Origin: Oidiodendron maius Zn
Taxonomy: Eukaryota > Ascomycota > Leotiomycetes > Myxotrichaceae
DNA length: 64,000 nucleotides
Direction of reading: 5' to 3'
Assembly: GCA_000827325.1 (NCBI GenBank)
Contig: KN832881.1
Coordinates: 828,616 to 892,615, forward strand
Both the position numbers and the translations under genes were made by a program. Each line of letters opens with the position of its first letter. Within the stretch, counting starts at the first letter, position 1. A model generated the notes under the pieces. The model did no database searches and was not told where the DNA came from. It was given only the letters and a program-made list of their open reading frames with translations. Shown in pieces: positions 32,801-44,446 of the stretch.

Positions 32801-33480
32801 ATTATTCCTGGTGACGTGGTGAGAAAGGTCCTCAAGACTGATGTGGATACTCTTGTGGAATTGAATATTTCCAAAAATCTTGTGGGAAGCGCTATGGCTG
32901 GCAGCATGGGTGGCTTCAATGCCCACGCTGCGAATATCGTCACTGCAATCTTCCTCGCTACTGGCCAAGATCCCGCGCAAAATGTAGAGAGCAGCAATTG
33001 TATTACTTTGATGAAGAAGTAAGTTCACCTTTCTTAGGTTTACCTGTCAAAGCTAACCTTACTTAAAGCCTACGGGGCAACCTACAAATTAGCGTGTCGA
33101 TGCCGTCGATTGAGGTTGGTACCCTCGGTGGTGGAACAGTCTTGGAACCCCAAGGCGCGATGCTCGATTTGCTTGGCGTTAAGGGATCTCACCCAACGCA
33201 GCCAGGCGACAATGCACGCAAGCTTGCCCGCGTTGTAGCTGCTGCTGTGCTCGCTGGAGAGCTTTCCCTTTGCAGTGCCCTGGCAGCCGGCCACTTAGTC
33301 AGGAGCCACATGGCACACAATCGCAGCGCACCAACGACGAGAACCACAACTCCGGCGCCGACAGCCTCTCAGACGCCCGTCAGCGCCGCAATGGCATCGA
33401 TCCAGGAGAGATTCGGCTTGACAATGTCGTCGAGCATGTCAGCTGCCGCAGTACAGAGAGCCGCGGAAATGAAAAGATAG
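29846..33480 (+). CDS. HMG1: 3-hydroxy-3-methylglutaryl-CoA reductase
   Basis: Reduces HMG-CoA to mevalonate with NADPH in the ER, the committed step of ergosterol and isoprenoid synthesis. Two exons, 29846..33018 and 33069..33480, with a 50 bp intron (GTAAGT, acceptor AAAG). Product 1194 aa. A first membrane helix lies at about 48-66. A sterol-sensing-type block of helices spans about 240-430 ([16 protein letters not shown] through [16 protein letters not shown]), with one more helix near 485-500 and one near 615-635. The catalytic domain starts about 790 ([17 protein letters not shown]). Catalytic residues are E832 ([10 protein letters not shown]), K966 ([10 protein letters not shown]), D1042 (GQDPAQN) and H1138 ([10 protein letters not shown]). 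S1144 sits where AMPK-type kinases phosphorylate the mammalian enzyme. The Kozak context is good (CACCATGC). Confidence 0.97.
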
Positions 33481-34010
33481 AGCTGTCGTTACACTGAAAA
33501 GCGCATTGGCTGGAGTTGACAGGATTTTTTACAAGCTCACAATATGGTTGGGCAACTGCGATTCTCGTGATAGAAATAAGTAACCATACCCCTCAATGTT
33601 ACAGAGGTCTTTAACGAAGGGGATTTTATATACCACTTCTCTACTAACCTTCATTTTGCCATCGCCACATATATGTAGTGGTGAGATAGGCAGCTTCGCT
33701 AGTATATATTACAATGGCAAATTCAGAATAGCCTTCCAAAATGACCTTGACTTGTTAAAGTGATGTGCGCCGGAACTTTGAGACCCGATATTCGTCGTTC
33801 ACGTGGTTAGGCGGTGAAGGTGGTCCAAGCTTCGTAGAGCGGCAAATACTTTCAGAGAAAGCTCTAGAACTGCATGCCACTCGCGAACTCAAACAGCTGT
33901 TTGTGTACAAGGTAGTCACTTGGCTTGCGCTCTCTCTCCCTCTACGCATTTCTAAAGTCTATCCTTCGAAAATACCCTCTTCGATCTAATACCACCAATA
34001 CATCACAGCC
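33481..34010. other. Intergenic between HMG-CoA reductase and STI1
   Basis: It should hold the 3' end of the reductase gene and the STI1 promoter. No gene is seen. I could not identify an unambiguous heat-shock element by eye. Confidence 0.45.
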
Positions 34011-36026
34011 ATGGCGGACGCACTTAAAGCCCTTGGCAACAAGGCTATCGCCGACAAGAACTTCGACGACGCCATGTGAGTTGGCCATTAATACCCCATC
34101 TGTTTATATACGAAGTTAGTCGTGCTTTACAAACATGCTAATTCTCTCACAGTAAGCACTTCACCGAGGCAATTGAAATCGAACCCACAAACCACATCCT
34201 GTACTCGAACCGATCTGCTGCCTATGCTTCTAAGAAGGACTACCAGCATGCCTTGGAGGACGCTACCAAGACTACTGAGCTAAAACCAGACTGGGCTAAG
34301 GGATGGGGACGAAAGGGCGCTGCACTCCACGGCCTGGGCGATCTGCTCGGTGCGAACGATGCGTATGAGGAGGGGCTGAAGATCGACCCAGAAAATGCTC
34401 AGAACAAGTCTGGCCTTGCGTCTGTCAAGCGGGCAATTGACGCGGAGGCTAGAGCAGGTAGGTGATTCGTACGTAGGCTAAAAGGATATTCTAATATCAT
34501 TCTCTAGATGGCGTTACGGGAGATCCATCGGCCGGCCTCGGAGGCATATTCAATGACCCCCAGATCATCCAGAAGCTCGCCGCCAACCCCAAGACCAGCA
34601 AATTCCTTGCAGATCCCTCGTTCATGATGAAGTTGCAGCAGGTTAAAAATAATCCAAATGATTCTCAAGCCATCTTCCAGGATCCCCGCATGTTACAGGT
34701 CATGGGTGTCCTTATGGGTATTGATATGGATATGATGGGTGCCGGCGGAATGGGAGGCGAGCCAGGTGCCTCTGCGCCTAGGGAGACAGAAGAGGATGTC
34801 CCCATGCCCGACGCCCGGCCTGCTTCGTCCAAGCCCGAACCGCCCAAGGCGGCGCCCAAGAAGCCAGAGCCAGAGCCAGAGCCAGAGGACGAGGAGGAAA
34901 GAGAGAAGGCGAAGGCGAAGGCAGCTGCGGAGGAGGAGAAAAGACTCGGTACTGAGCAGTACAAAAAGAGGAACTTCGACGAGGCTATCGCCCATTATAC
35001 GAAAGCCTGGGAGACGTTCAAGGACATCACCTACTTGAACAACCTCGGCGCTGCTCAGTTCGAGAAGGGAGACTACGAGGCGGCCATCAAGGCCTGCGAG
35101 AAGGCAGTCGATGAGGGTCGTGAGATATATGCCGATTTCAAGATGATCGCCAAGTCATATGCCCGTATTGGCTCGTCATACGAGAAGCTCGGCGATCTGG
35201 ACAAGGCTATTGAGCACTACAAGAAGTCGCTCACGGAAAACCGCACGCCGGAAGTGATCACGAAGCTTCGCACGGCCGAGAAGAACCAGATTGAAGGCGC
35301 GCGACAGGCGTACATCGATCCAGAGAAAGCTGAGGAGGCGCGCGAATTAGGCAAGACCAAGTTCGCCGAGTCCGACTGGCCGGGTGCTGTTGATGCCTAC
35401 AGTGAGATGATCAAGCGCGCTCCTGAAGACCCAAGGGGCTACAGCAACCGTGCCGCAGCCTTCATCAAGCTGCTCGAGTTCCCCAGCGCCATCGATGACT
35501 GCGACAAGGCGATAAAGAAAGACCCCAAGTTTGTCCGCGCCTATCTGCGCAAGGCTCAGGCTTACTTCGGCATGAGAGATTATTCTAAGTGTCTGGATGC
35601 CTGCACGGAGGCGACCGAGGCCGACGAGACCAAGGCGAATACAAGGGAGATCGAGCAGCAGCAGCAGAAGGCCTTGTCCGCGATGTACAGCGCCCGAGAG
35701 AACGAAACAGAGGAGCAGACAAAAGAGAGGATCCAAAGAGACCCGGAGGTGAGTTGATCATATATGTGCTTCTGAGCTTCCCTAGAATGGACAACTAATA
35801 TATCCCTTTCTTCAAACAGATCCTAAGCATAATGCAAGATCCCGTCATGCAGAGCATCCTCCAGCAGGCGCAAACCGACCCTGCCGCCCTCCAGGAGCAC
35901 ATGAAGAACCCAGCCATCCGCAGCAATATCCAGAAACTAATTGTGCGGTCCCCCTCTTCTACACTATGAGAATATGCTAATACCTATATGAAACAGGCTA
36001 GCGGTGTCATACGCGTAGGACGATGA
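34011..36026 (+). CDS. STI1: Sti1/Hop, Hsp70-Hsp90 co-chaperone
   Basis: Bridges Hsp70 and Hsp90 and hands over client proteins in the cytosol. Five exons: 34011..34075, 34153..34457, 34508..35748, 35820..35942, 35997..36026; the last coding exon is only 30 nt (ASGVIRVGR and stop). Product 587 aa, close to yeast Sti1 (589). Order: TPR1 (about 1-115, [18 protein letters not shown]), DP1 ([20 protein letters not shown]), a Pro/Glu/Lys-rich linker with a (EP)n stretch, TPR2A ([20 protein letters not shown]), TPR2B ([19 protein letters not shown]) and DP2 ([20 protein letters not shown]). All expected modules are present. The start has a good context (GCCATGG). Confidence 0.97.
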
Positions 36027-36616
36027 AAGCGCGGTTTAAAATGAGAGAAGGATACCTTTAACCTTGGAGTTTTATGTTCCGGATGCCAAGATGACGGGAT
36101 GAATGAGAAGGCGAAAAAGAACTCACAGATTCAGATGAAAAAAATGAAAAAAAGACATGTCAAAGTTGCTTTGCCTGTTGGGTTTTAGCACAATTCATTG
36201 ATCCTATCATGAACTTTAATTCGAACATGCCGATAGTGTGAATTTCTACAAAGATTCTTTTTCGTAAGTTCTAAGGCCTTGTCCGAGAGGTTCAAGCTGT
36301 CGTCTCCTATTCAGGGGTTAAGCTATCCATTAATTTTGCCTCCCCTGACTAAGTATTAAGACGGGAAAGACAAACTAAAATACTAACGCGAGTCTTATAT
36401 TAAGATCATTTCCTCACTTTAAAATTAACTCCCAATGGCCAAAATCCCAAATATTACCCAGTGCCATGATAGTAAAAAAGTAAATCCCAATCGACCATAA
36501 TATCCTATCCCATCCCATCCAATCTAGACAAAATTTTCCAGGCCAATTTCACATTCCCATCTCACTCATACGTATTTTTCTCTCTGTCAAGCACAAGAGA
36601 GCAGTATCACATCATC
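36027..36616. other. Convergent 3' intergenic region
   Basis: AT-rich spacer between STI1 and the MARVEL-like gene. No gene or repeat structure is seen. Confidence 0.5.
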
Positions 36617-37242
36617 TCAATTCTCAACATCCTTAGGCGGCGCAGCAGCCTTCTCATCTCTCCTCTTTTTGTTCCACATGCACACAGTACATGTGGCGCT
36701 AAAGGCAAATAAGATACATAGAGCGATGCTCAGGCCCCAAATCGACTTCATCTCAAAACACGTGGTCTTGGACGCGCCAGCCCAGACCCAGTAGTTGACT
36801 TTGGACATATTCGCCCCGACGGAGTCGAGGAAGGAAGAAGTTGTCCCACCGGTGGAGGGAAGAGCGGCGCAGTCCAGGTAGGAGAGGGGTTTGCCGATGG
36901 TGACAGCGACAACGATGACGGCGATTAGAGCGGCAGTGTCGAGGGCAGTGGTGGCGATGAGGGGAAGGATGGAGTCCAGGTATAAGATGGTAGTTATGGC
37001 TACGTAGAGAACCGCAATGCATGTCTGCGGGGGGTGTATTAATAGTCTGGTGGGAGACAAAGGGGGAGAAGAGAACTCACAACACTGAGAGTACCGATGA
37101 TGACATTGGGAGGAGACTGCTTCGCTGTAACCATCTCAGAGATGAAGTTTGCGGTCATTCCGATGATGCTGATGAGGCAAATGGCCTCCATAGCACGCAC
37201 GACGGTAAATGTCGCACCGAGAGCGCCGAAGTTGGAAGGCAT
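36617..37242 (-). CDS. MARVEL-like four-helix membrane protein
   Basis: Two exons, 37242..37081 and 37024..36617; the 56 bp intron has a GTGAGT donor and CCGCAG acceptor. Product 189 aa. Four membrane segments: about 11-35 (VVRAMEAICLISIIGMTANF), 46-68 across the exon joint (IIGTLSVV then TCIAVLYVAI), 80-100 (ALDTAALIAVIVVAVTI) and 147-170 (LSIALCILFAFSATCTVCMW). The loop between helices 3 and 4 has conserved cysteines (YLDCAAL, KTTCFEM). The cytosolic tail is short and charged (KKRRDEKAAAPPKDVEN). This matches fungal MARVEL-domain proteins; Nce102-type eisosome or membrane-domain roles are known for distant relatives. The specific function is unknown. Confidence 0.82.
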
Positions 37243-38611
37243 TTTAGAAGACACTGGAAGTGGATTGGATTTGATAATGGATGGTCCTGGAGGGTGAGGG
37301 AGCTGTTGAGGTGTAGAATAGGGTTGGAATGGATGTTCCAAAGGATTTGCTGGCAGAGCTGGGTAGTATTCAAGGCCGTTGATAACTATTGGGCCTGTAT
37401 AAAGAACGTATGGAGCTACGGTTGCCGTAGTGGCAGGGTGTGGAAACCAGATGTCTTGTCAACGAGGAGCTGTCCTAGCAGCAAGAGAACGGTGAAGTAT
37501 CTAGCTATCTGAAGAGACCGTCTTAAGGAAAAGAAAGCAGTATTTTAAAGAGAGAGGGAGGGGAGAGAAAGAGAAAGAACTTTATTTGCGAAGTGATGGA
37601 CTGGCGAGATGAGCAGGCGAGGAAGCAAACACAGCGGACTCAGCAAGTCTTAAATACACATCACCCTCCATGATCTAGACCGCCGACACGAAGTCTGACT
37701 GTCAAAGAAGCCATCAATCGATCGGATCCCGCTGTCCATCTTGATACGGTCGGGTGTCGTGACTTGCGCTGGCCCGTCCAATGGAAGGCGGAATGCACGC
37801 GGTCGTCCAGGAGGCGGGCGCTTGACAAGCGACCGCTTGAGGTGAGAATGCCCCAAGCCAATGATTCAGACGGCATGGCAGGAGAGAGGAAACGCGGGAA
37901 GGCACTAGACGACCAGGACGCTTGTCTTCAGCCGCGAGATCGTCGCTCTGTATGAGTTTGCGTTCAAGGAACAAAGGCAAGAATAGCACCGGGAGTGGCC
38001 TTCCGTGGAACAGCCGCGTTCTCGAGACTCCTCAGCGCCGCTGAAGCTGAGAAACGGTTGCCTCTGGGCTGCTGATCTTTGTTTGGAAGGTTCTAGGCCT
38101 TGAATGCATTAATTCCGATACCAAGGAGCCGTCAAGCTGGAACGATGAAGGGATGTGAGAGAGCTCGTGGTAGATGCTGTGGTCTCAGCGGCCGACATCT
38201 GTGGCATAGACAGTACTCAGCGGCAAAGAGAGAGTCATCCTTGGAAGAGCAGCGATCAGTGTAAAAAAAAGATGCGTGCTACTGAATAGGAAACGACAAA
38301 ATAGAAACTGGACTAAGAGATTGTATTCTAAGGAAATGTTTGTTATTGTTGCTGTATAAACTCCCAGTGATTCATCTCGGAAAGGAAAAGTCCCAAGCTA
38401 CACTCCTGCTCGCGTAAATAAAAATAATTATGAAAGATTTCCATCACCGCCAGATCGAACCCCTCCATACAACCAGACAACCGACAGCTCAATTCACCAC
38501 CACCACCTCTCTCTCTCCTCCCCGCCCCCCCTCTCTCCTCCCTCCTCTCAATGTCAGACCTCCTCCGATAGCACTCCCCCTCGCACGTCTGCCCCTTCAA
38601 CATAGCCCCCC
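37243..38611. promoter_or_regulatory. Divergent promoter region, about 1.4 kb
   Basis: It lies between the MARVEL-like gene and RPC34. The side before RPC34 is strongly pyrimidine-rich (CTCTCTCCTCCCC-type, 38,490-38,560). Open frames are short with no recognised product. Confidence 0.45.
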
Positions 38612-39790
38612 ATGGCATCCGGCAGCACTTCTACTGGGCAGAACATCCCCTCCCTAAAGAACGCCCTCTATGACGCCTGTGTGCCTTTCGCCAACGTCGT
38701 CTTTAACCAGTCTGTCCTGTTTGGTCTGGGCATTGTCAAGGATGGCGACCTCAACACCCTGCTCACTGTCACCCAGGGCCTGGTCGACGACAAGCTCTTC
38801 AAGGTGGTCCACGCGGAAGGCCTAGGATGGAAGCTACGCACAAGGGAGGAAGCTAGGAAGTAAGACCCCCTATTGCCCTGGAGGGATATGTATATATGGT
38901 GATGATGTCAAGAATACTAACTAACTATCTCTTACAGATACCGCACTCTCACCCCTGAGCAGGAGCTCGTGTACGGCCTCATTGACGAGGCTGGCGATGA
39001 CGGTATCTGGACCAAGACAATCAAGGCCCGGTCGAATCTGCACGACGCCGTCTTCCGCAGCGCCATCAAGCACCTCGAGTCGAAGAGCATGATCTCCGAC
39101 ATGAAGTCTGTCGAGCACCCTACGCGCAAGATGTACATCAAGTCCAGCATCCAGCCCAGTGACCGCGCTACCGGCGGGCCGTGGTACTCGGACGGCGAGC
39201 TCGATGAGGAGTTCATCTCCACCATGATGTCCATTCTGTACGAGCACATCAAGAAGAAAACCTTCTACCACTCCAGCTCAGGCGGCTCCTCTAGCCTCAA
39301 GCCCAAGCAGCCGAAGAAAGTCAAGAAGATGTCTGCCGAGGAAGCCAAGGCCCTTCGGGACAAGGGTCTGGGCCCGCTGCTCAAAGATGAGTTCCGCCCA
39401 GAGGATCTCGAGGAGGAGCGTGCTGCTCGTCGGCGTCGAGTGGACCGCTACCTGCCCATGCCGGCGGGCTACCAGGCCTACCCGACGCTCGACGAGCTGA
39501 CGGCGTATGTCGAGAACAGCCAGTTCACGTCGCAAACCCTGTCTGCCAGCGAAGTCGAGCAGCTGCTCGAGATTATGTGCTACGATGGGCGCATCGAGAA
39601 GGTAGTTGCGGGGCCCGAGGGTCAAGCGTACCGTGCGTTGCGCATGAGCCTGAAGACCGAGGAGGACAGGCTACGCAATGTGCTCACCGAGGCGCCGTGT
39701 GGCCGCTGCCCGGTCTTCGACCTCTGCGAGGAGGGCGGGCCCGTGGGGCCAAGTAATTGCGAATACTTTAAAGAATGGTTAGAGTTGTAG
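38612..39790 (+). CDS. RPC34: RNA polymerase III subunit RPC34/RPC6
   Basis: Subunit of the Rpc82/34/31 subcomplex that contacts TFIIIB and opens promoters of tRNA and 5S genes. Two exons, 38612..38859 and 38938..39790, with a 78 bp intron (GTAAGA donor). Product 366 aa. Winged-helix repeats occupy the first 170 residues (ALYDACVPFANVVFNQSVLF; LTPEQELVYGLIDEAGDDGIW; DLKHLE-type helices). A third WH-like segment is at about 245-310. The C-terminus has a C337-x2-C340-x5-C346-x10-C357 motif (CGRCPVFDLC...NC), the arrangement that binds a 4Fe-4S cluster in the archaeal and human homologues. The Lys-rich region near 185-205 is a fungal linker. Confidence 0.95.
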
Positions 39791-40128
39791 ATGGCTTGGA
39801 TATTTCACCTTTTGAAACTTGTGTTGCATAGCATGTGATGGACTGGGCATGGGGCGTTTTCGGGAAGATACCATGGGCGGGAGAGATTTCAATGGCGTAG
39901 CAACCCAAAACAGTATAGAAAGAGAAATGATCACACGTTTGTCAAACACTGTCACAGTTTGGCAACTATAGCGGGAACAGAAGTGAGGAGAGTGATGCGC
40001 AATTGTCGTTACTGTGCACCATGTACTTTTGATCGTCTATGCTACTGCCGGTGCAGCCATACCGGTTCTCGTGTGTTTGGCTATGGCCCAGTATGCGCCG
40101 CGGATATCCCCCCGAGCTACCCTATAAT
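39791..40128. other. Convergent 3' intergenic region
   Basis: About 340 bp between RPC34 and the cyclophilin A gene. Nothing is supported here. Confidence 0.5.
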
Positions 40129-40237
40129 TTACGCAACACCAGAGCTGACAATGGTAGGCTTCTTGTTGAATTGAACCTTGCCACTGTCATCTCCAGTAGC
40201 CTCGATGGCCTTGACAACAGCGAACGACTGGTCGTCA

Positions 40238-40275
<38 letters not shown>

Positions 40276-41022
40276 GCTGGTGACAACGGTGGTGACGAAG
40301 AACTGGGAGCCATTGCTATAGACACACCCAATTAGCAGTGGTTGCTGGGGGGGAGGGTTAGAGCTGCTTACGTGTTGGGCCCAGCGTTGGCCATGGAGAG
40401 AAGACCGGGCTTGGTGTGCTTGCGGGCGAAGTTCTCATCAGCAAACTTCTCGCCGTAGATGGACTTGCCGCCAGTGCCCTAAAGAGGTAGGTGAGCTCAA
40501 GGTTAAGGCAATATGGATAGATCGGGAAGACATACGTTGCCACGGGTGAAGTCACCACCCTGGAGCATGAACTTGGGGATGATGCGGTGGAAAGAGGAGC
40601 CAGCATATCCAAAGCCCTTCTCGCCGGTGCACAGAGCACGGAAGTTCTCGGCAGTCCTGGGGACAACATCGTCGTAGAGGATGAAGTTGATGCGACCGCT
40701 CTGCTCTGTTGGCGGATCGACGTCAGCTCTGTTACGCAATTGCGGGGTTGTTTACCATGCGTGAAGCGAGGCATCAACAAGAGCGGAGTAGGAGCAGGTA
40801 AGGGCCATTGGGACCTGGAGGAGTATCACGGGGGATGGGATTGATGATGCCTTTGATGCGGCGGATAGATGGGGTCAGCGAGACGTACCAGCAACCTTGC
40901 CCGTAGGTCTGTAGTTCGCGTCGAGAACGGGGCCTTCCCAAGTGAGGTCGAAGTAGCTGTGAGAGGTGGGGTCAGCATTGACGGAGACAAGGCGACGGAG
41001 AGACTCACGTCTTGATGGCCAT
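40129..41022 (-). CDS. Cyclophilin A-type peptidyl-prolyl isomerase
   Basis: Cytosolic isomerase and the usual cyclosporin A receptor. Five exons: 41022..41009 (14 nt), 40956..40889, 40705..40536, 40478..40372, 40315..40129; product 181 aa. Intron 2 is long for this window (183 bp); the others are 52-57 bp. The sequence begins [20 protein letters not shown] and continues [53 protein letters not shown] and [14 protein letters not shown]. Both the catalytic Arg (FHRI) and the cyclosporin-contact Trp (SWLDGKH) are kept, in contrast to the PPIH-type gene at 14588. The 14 nt first exon can be mistaken in automatic annotation. Confidence 0.95.
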
Positions 41023-42145
41023 AATGGGTGATGTGGCGTGGAATGATTTTGATAGGATGGATTTGGAGAAGAGTGAAGCGTTGTTGTTGCAGGAGAGAAT
41101 CGAAGAAGAAGGGAAGAGGCGGGGTCGCAGGATTATTCTCTGGAGGGGCATTCTGGCTTAGTGTGGATTAGCCGAGACTTCCTGAAACGAGGGGCGGCGA
41201 TTGGCTGGAGGGCGCTCAGCACAGAGTGAGTGATGCTCCGAAGGGGTCATTGGGCATGTAGGGAATAGGGGGGCGCCGAAAGAGGGAAATAGAGAGTTTC
41301 ATGGAACGTCATCGACAGTGAGAAGATCGATGGCCGTGGAAAGAAGGCTCCTGGACACCGCATCACCTCTCTGGAGGGATCCATATACTCTCAACAGTCG
41401 GTCTGCTGCTGAATCTCTCTGCGGAACCCCCGAGACGGGAACTCCCTCCCACAGCCTTGGGGATCCGCCCTGCGTGGGTTGGTCCCGTATGGCTCTGGAC
41501 GACGATGATGTGCGAGGCAGTGCCCGCCCACTCTGTGGCGACCCAGCTGCATCACCCTGCCAGGGAAACTAACCATGCAGGCGAAGGATTCGTGCGCGAG
41601 CCTGAAGCTGAATGGACGTACCTGGGTTCTGATCGGTGAGAGAGCCCCCAAAAAAAGAAACGAGACGAAAGAGGGATTCTGTGGTGTTGTTACAATGCTA
41701 TTGTACAATGGTGTTGGGGAGGCCGTAGGAGGTCAGGAGATAAGGCGTCTATCAGGTCTGAATTTTTCTACGGCGGTAGCTTTACTGTATCAGGGGGCAA
41801 CTCCAACAGCAGGGGCCTCTCCAAGCTGAGCAGTACAGTAGTCTCTTCCTCCAGTCACGATTCCTTAGTGCTACAGGAGATCGTGATCGGCATTTCCTTC
41901 TCAATTGCTCGAAATCTATATATCCCTCTACTGATTTTAATGTGCTGCTTTGTTGTTCTCTGTCTTCCGATTGATCCAGATTGATTCGGTCATCGATTTC
42001 CGATAATCACGTGATTATCAACATCAGTCTGCTTACCTAATATTTTAGTCTATGCGAGCCTCCAAGGACATCGACCTCCACGAGAATAATCCAGATAATT
42101 TACCACAACCCGCCATCCCGGTGTACTCTTCTCCTTCAATCAAAC
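41023..42145. promoter_or_regulatory. Divergent promoter region cyclophilin A / ENT3
   Basis: About 1.1 kb. It contains the 18 bp palindrome listed separately at 42002. No coding frame is recognised. Confidence 0.5.
42002..42019. promoter_or_regulatory. 18 bp perfect palindrome centred on CACGTG
   Basis: GATAATCACGTGATTATC reads the same on both strands. The core is the E-box bound by bHLH factors (Cbf1- or SREBP-like); the arms add inverted GATAA words. It sits 127 bp upstream of the ENT3 start. The binding factor is inference. Confidence 0.55.
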
Positions 42146-43967
42146 ATGGATCTCTCCAGTCTGAAGCAGGCTGCTGCCAATCTGAGCTTGTATGACCTCA
42201 AGGCGGGGGTGCGGAAGGTCCAGAATGGTATGATCCTGCAACTCCGCCAGCTGGCCCTATGCTCACTGCTCGATTTATAGCGGTCATGAACTACACCGAG
42301 ATGGAGGCTAAAGTGAGGGAGGCCACGAACAATGAGCCGTGGGGTGCATCGTCAACGTACGTTATCTCCTTCTATTGCCCGTGGATTTCGCCACTGAGGC
42401 ACCCTGTGCGTTAAATGGCATCTTTCTCACAGGACTCTTTTCCGTGAGCTGATGTATTGCCTGGCTGGTCAATTGATGGTAGCATTCATATCACGTCTAG
42501 AGCTTGCTGTGCTAACTGATAAAATCAGTCTGATGCAGGAGATTGCCAGTGGAACACATAATTAGTCAGTACATATAAACCTGCTGTATCAACCAGACCT
42601 AACACCTATCTAGTCAATTACTAAACGAAATTATGCCTATGATTTACAAACGATTCACAGAGAAGTCGGCTGAAGAGTGGAGGCAAATATACAAAGCCCT
42701 CCAGCTGCTGGAATTTCTGATCAAGAACGGCTCCGAGCGAGTAATTGATGATGCACGGTCACATCTCACGCTGTTAAAGATGCTGCGGCAGTTTCACTAT
42801 ATTGATAACAACGGCAAGGACCAGGGCGTGAATGTGCGAAACAGGGCAAAGGAACTTGCAGAACTCCTGTCAGACGTCGACCGAATCCGCGCCGAGCGAA
42901 AGAAGGCGCGGGCAACTCGAAATAAGTACTCCGGCGTCGAGGGCGGCGCCGGTTTTGGCGGAGGAATGTCTAGCGGCAACAGATATGGCGGGTTTGGGGG
43001 CGACGACGCCAGAACGAATTCATATGGTGGCTTCAGTGGAGGTGTGTATGGAGATGGGGGTGGATTTGGGGGCCAATCGAGCGACTTCCAGGACTCTTAT
43101 GGAGACCGAAGCGCATCGGCGGGCGAATCAGCAGGCGGGAGACATGATCGATTCGACGAGTATGATGAATATGACGAGGGAGCTGTCGTTTCACAAGAGA
43201 GGAAGCAAGCCAACACTTCCTCGAGTCGACGGAAGCCGGAGAGTGCCGAGAAGAAACCGCAGCCACCGAAGAAGGAAGCCGAAGTTGATCTCTTCTCCTT
43301 TGACGATCCCAGCCCCATCGCCACGAAAGCCGCACGTTTAGGATTGACAACCGCTGAAGACGACGACTTTGATGACTTCCAATCTGCTGGCCCGCCTGTG
43401 ATGACTGCCGCGCCCACTGCCTTCCCTACGATCGCTCCTACAGCGACGACAACCTCCAACACGCAATACGCTGCACCTCAACCGGTATCCGCTCCTAAGG
43501 CAGCGAACCTCTCAGACCTCGTCGGATTCAATTCCATCTCGCCCGCGCCCAGCAGTAGCAACGCAACCCCCGCAAACTACTCCGCCTTCCAGCCACCGCC
43601 CATGGCCCAGCCCCCCAAACCCGCTCCGACATCATACCAGGCCGCCCAACCCAACTACTTCACTTCCGTCCAGGCGCCCACCCCGGCCTCCCAATCGTCC
43701 TCCGCCTCGGGCACCAAACCCGCAGCTGTGAAGTCAAGCGGAGGTAGCGACGCTTTCGGCTCCCTGTGGTCCTCTGCCAGCGTGGGGATCAAGAAGACTA
43801 GCACCCCCACGTCGGGCCCTGCGCTGGGGCAGCTGGCGAAGGAGAAGGCCAGCGCGGGTATCTGGGGCGCCACATCATCTACGAGCTCGACACCGTTGTC
43901 GCAACAGCAGCGGCCTACGCAGGGCCAGCAGAAGATTGGTGGAGGGCTGGACGATCTCTTGGGTTAG
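42146..43967 (+). CDS. ENT3: Epsin-like ENTH protein, Ent3 type
   Basis: Clathrin adaptor of the trans-Golgi/endosome pathway. Four exons: 42146..42227, 42281..42356, 42529..42564 (36 nt), 42614..43967; product 515 aa. Intron 2 is 172 bp and intron 3 has a GTCAGT donor. The ENTH domain fills about 1-150 (YDLKAGVRKVQNAVMNYTEM; REATNNEPWGAS; LLNEIMPMIYKRF; KALQLLEFLIKNGSERVIDD; LLKMLRQFHYID). A Gly-rich segment follows, then acidic DLFSFDDP and DDFDDFQSA motifs of the kind that bind gamma-adaptin or GGA ears, a long Pro/Ser/Thr-rich stretch and a terminal LDDLLG. Introns lie only within the ENTH region. Assignment to Ent3 rather than Ent1/2 rests on the N-terminal sequence and on the absence of UIM motifs. 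Confidence 0.93.
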
Positions 43968-44446
43968 GCGGGTGCTTGAATATGGGATGTACTATGTTTG
44001 TGGGTTGTTATGGCTGTAAGTAGATGATGACAAGGAAGAGCGTTTGCTTTTTTTGGGTTTCGTGATAGATCCTCGGCGCATAAATGCAACGCCAATCACG
44101 CACAAATCAATTCCAGAATGTAACGAATGTCTCAACCATTAAATTAAGCTATCTTATCCATTACGTGCATATCCAATTTCACGGCTTCCAGTCACATAAA
44201 ATTAGCAAGCATCCCTCTTTACACGAACAAAGAGCTTGAGTTTGGTAGACAACAGATAAGAGATGCGAATACTGTAAAATAATTATATATTTGGTAACGC
44301 TCATCCGAAGAACGCCTATCTACACATCCATTGACCCTTAATAGATCGATACCGAATTTGTGTGTCCCCTTGAACCCGCTTAAGAAATACTCAAGAAGGG
44401 GCCGGAAAGAAAAGACCATAATACATCATTGGAGCTCATCAACCTC
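43968..44446. other. Convergent 3' intergenic region
   Basis: AT-rich spacer between ENT3 and PEX13. No gene is seen. Confidence 0.5.
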
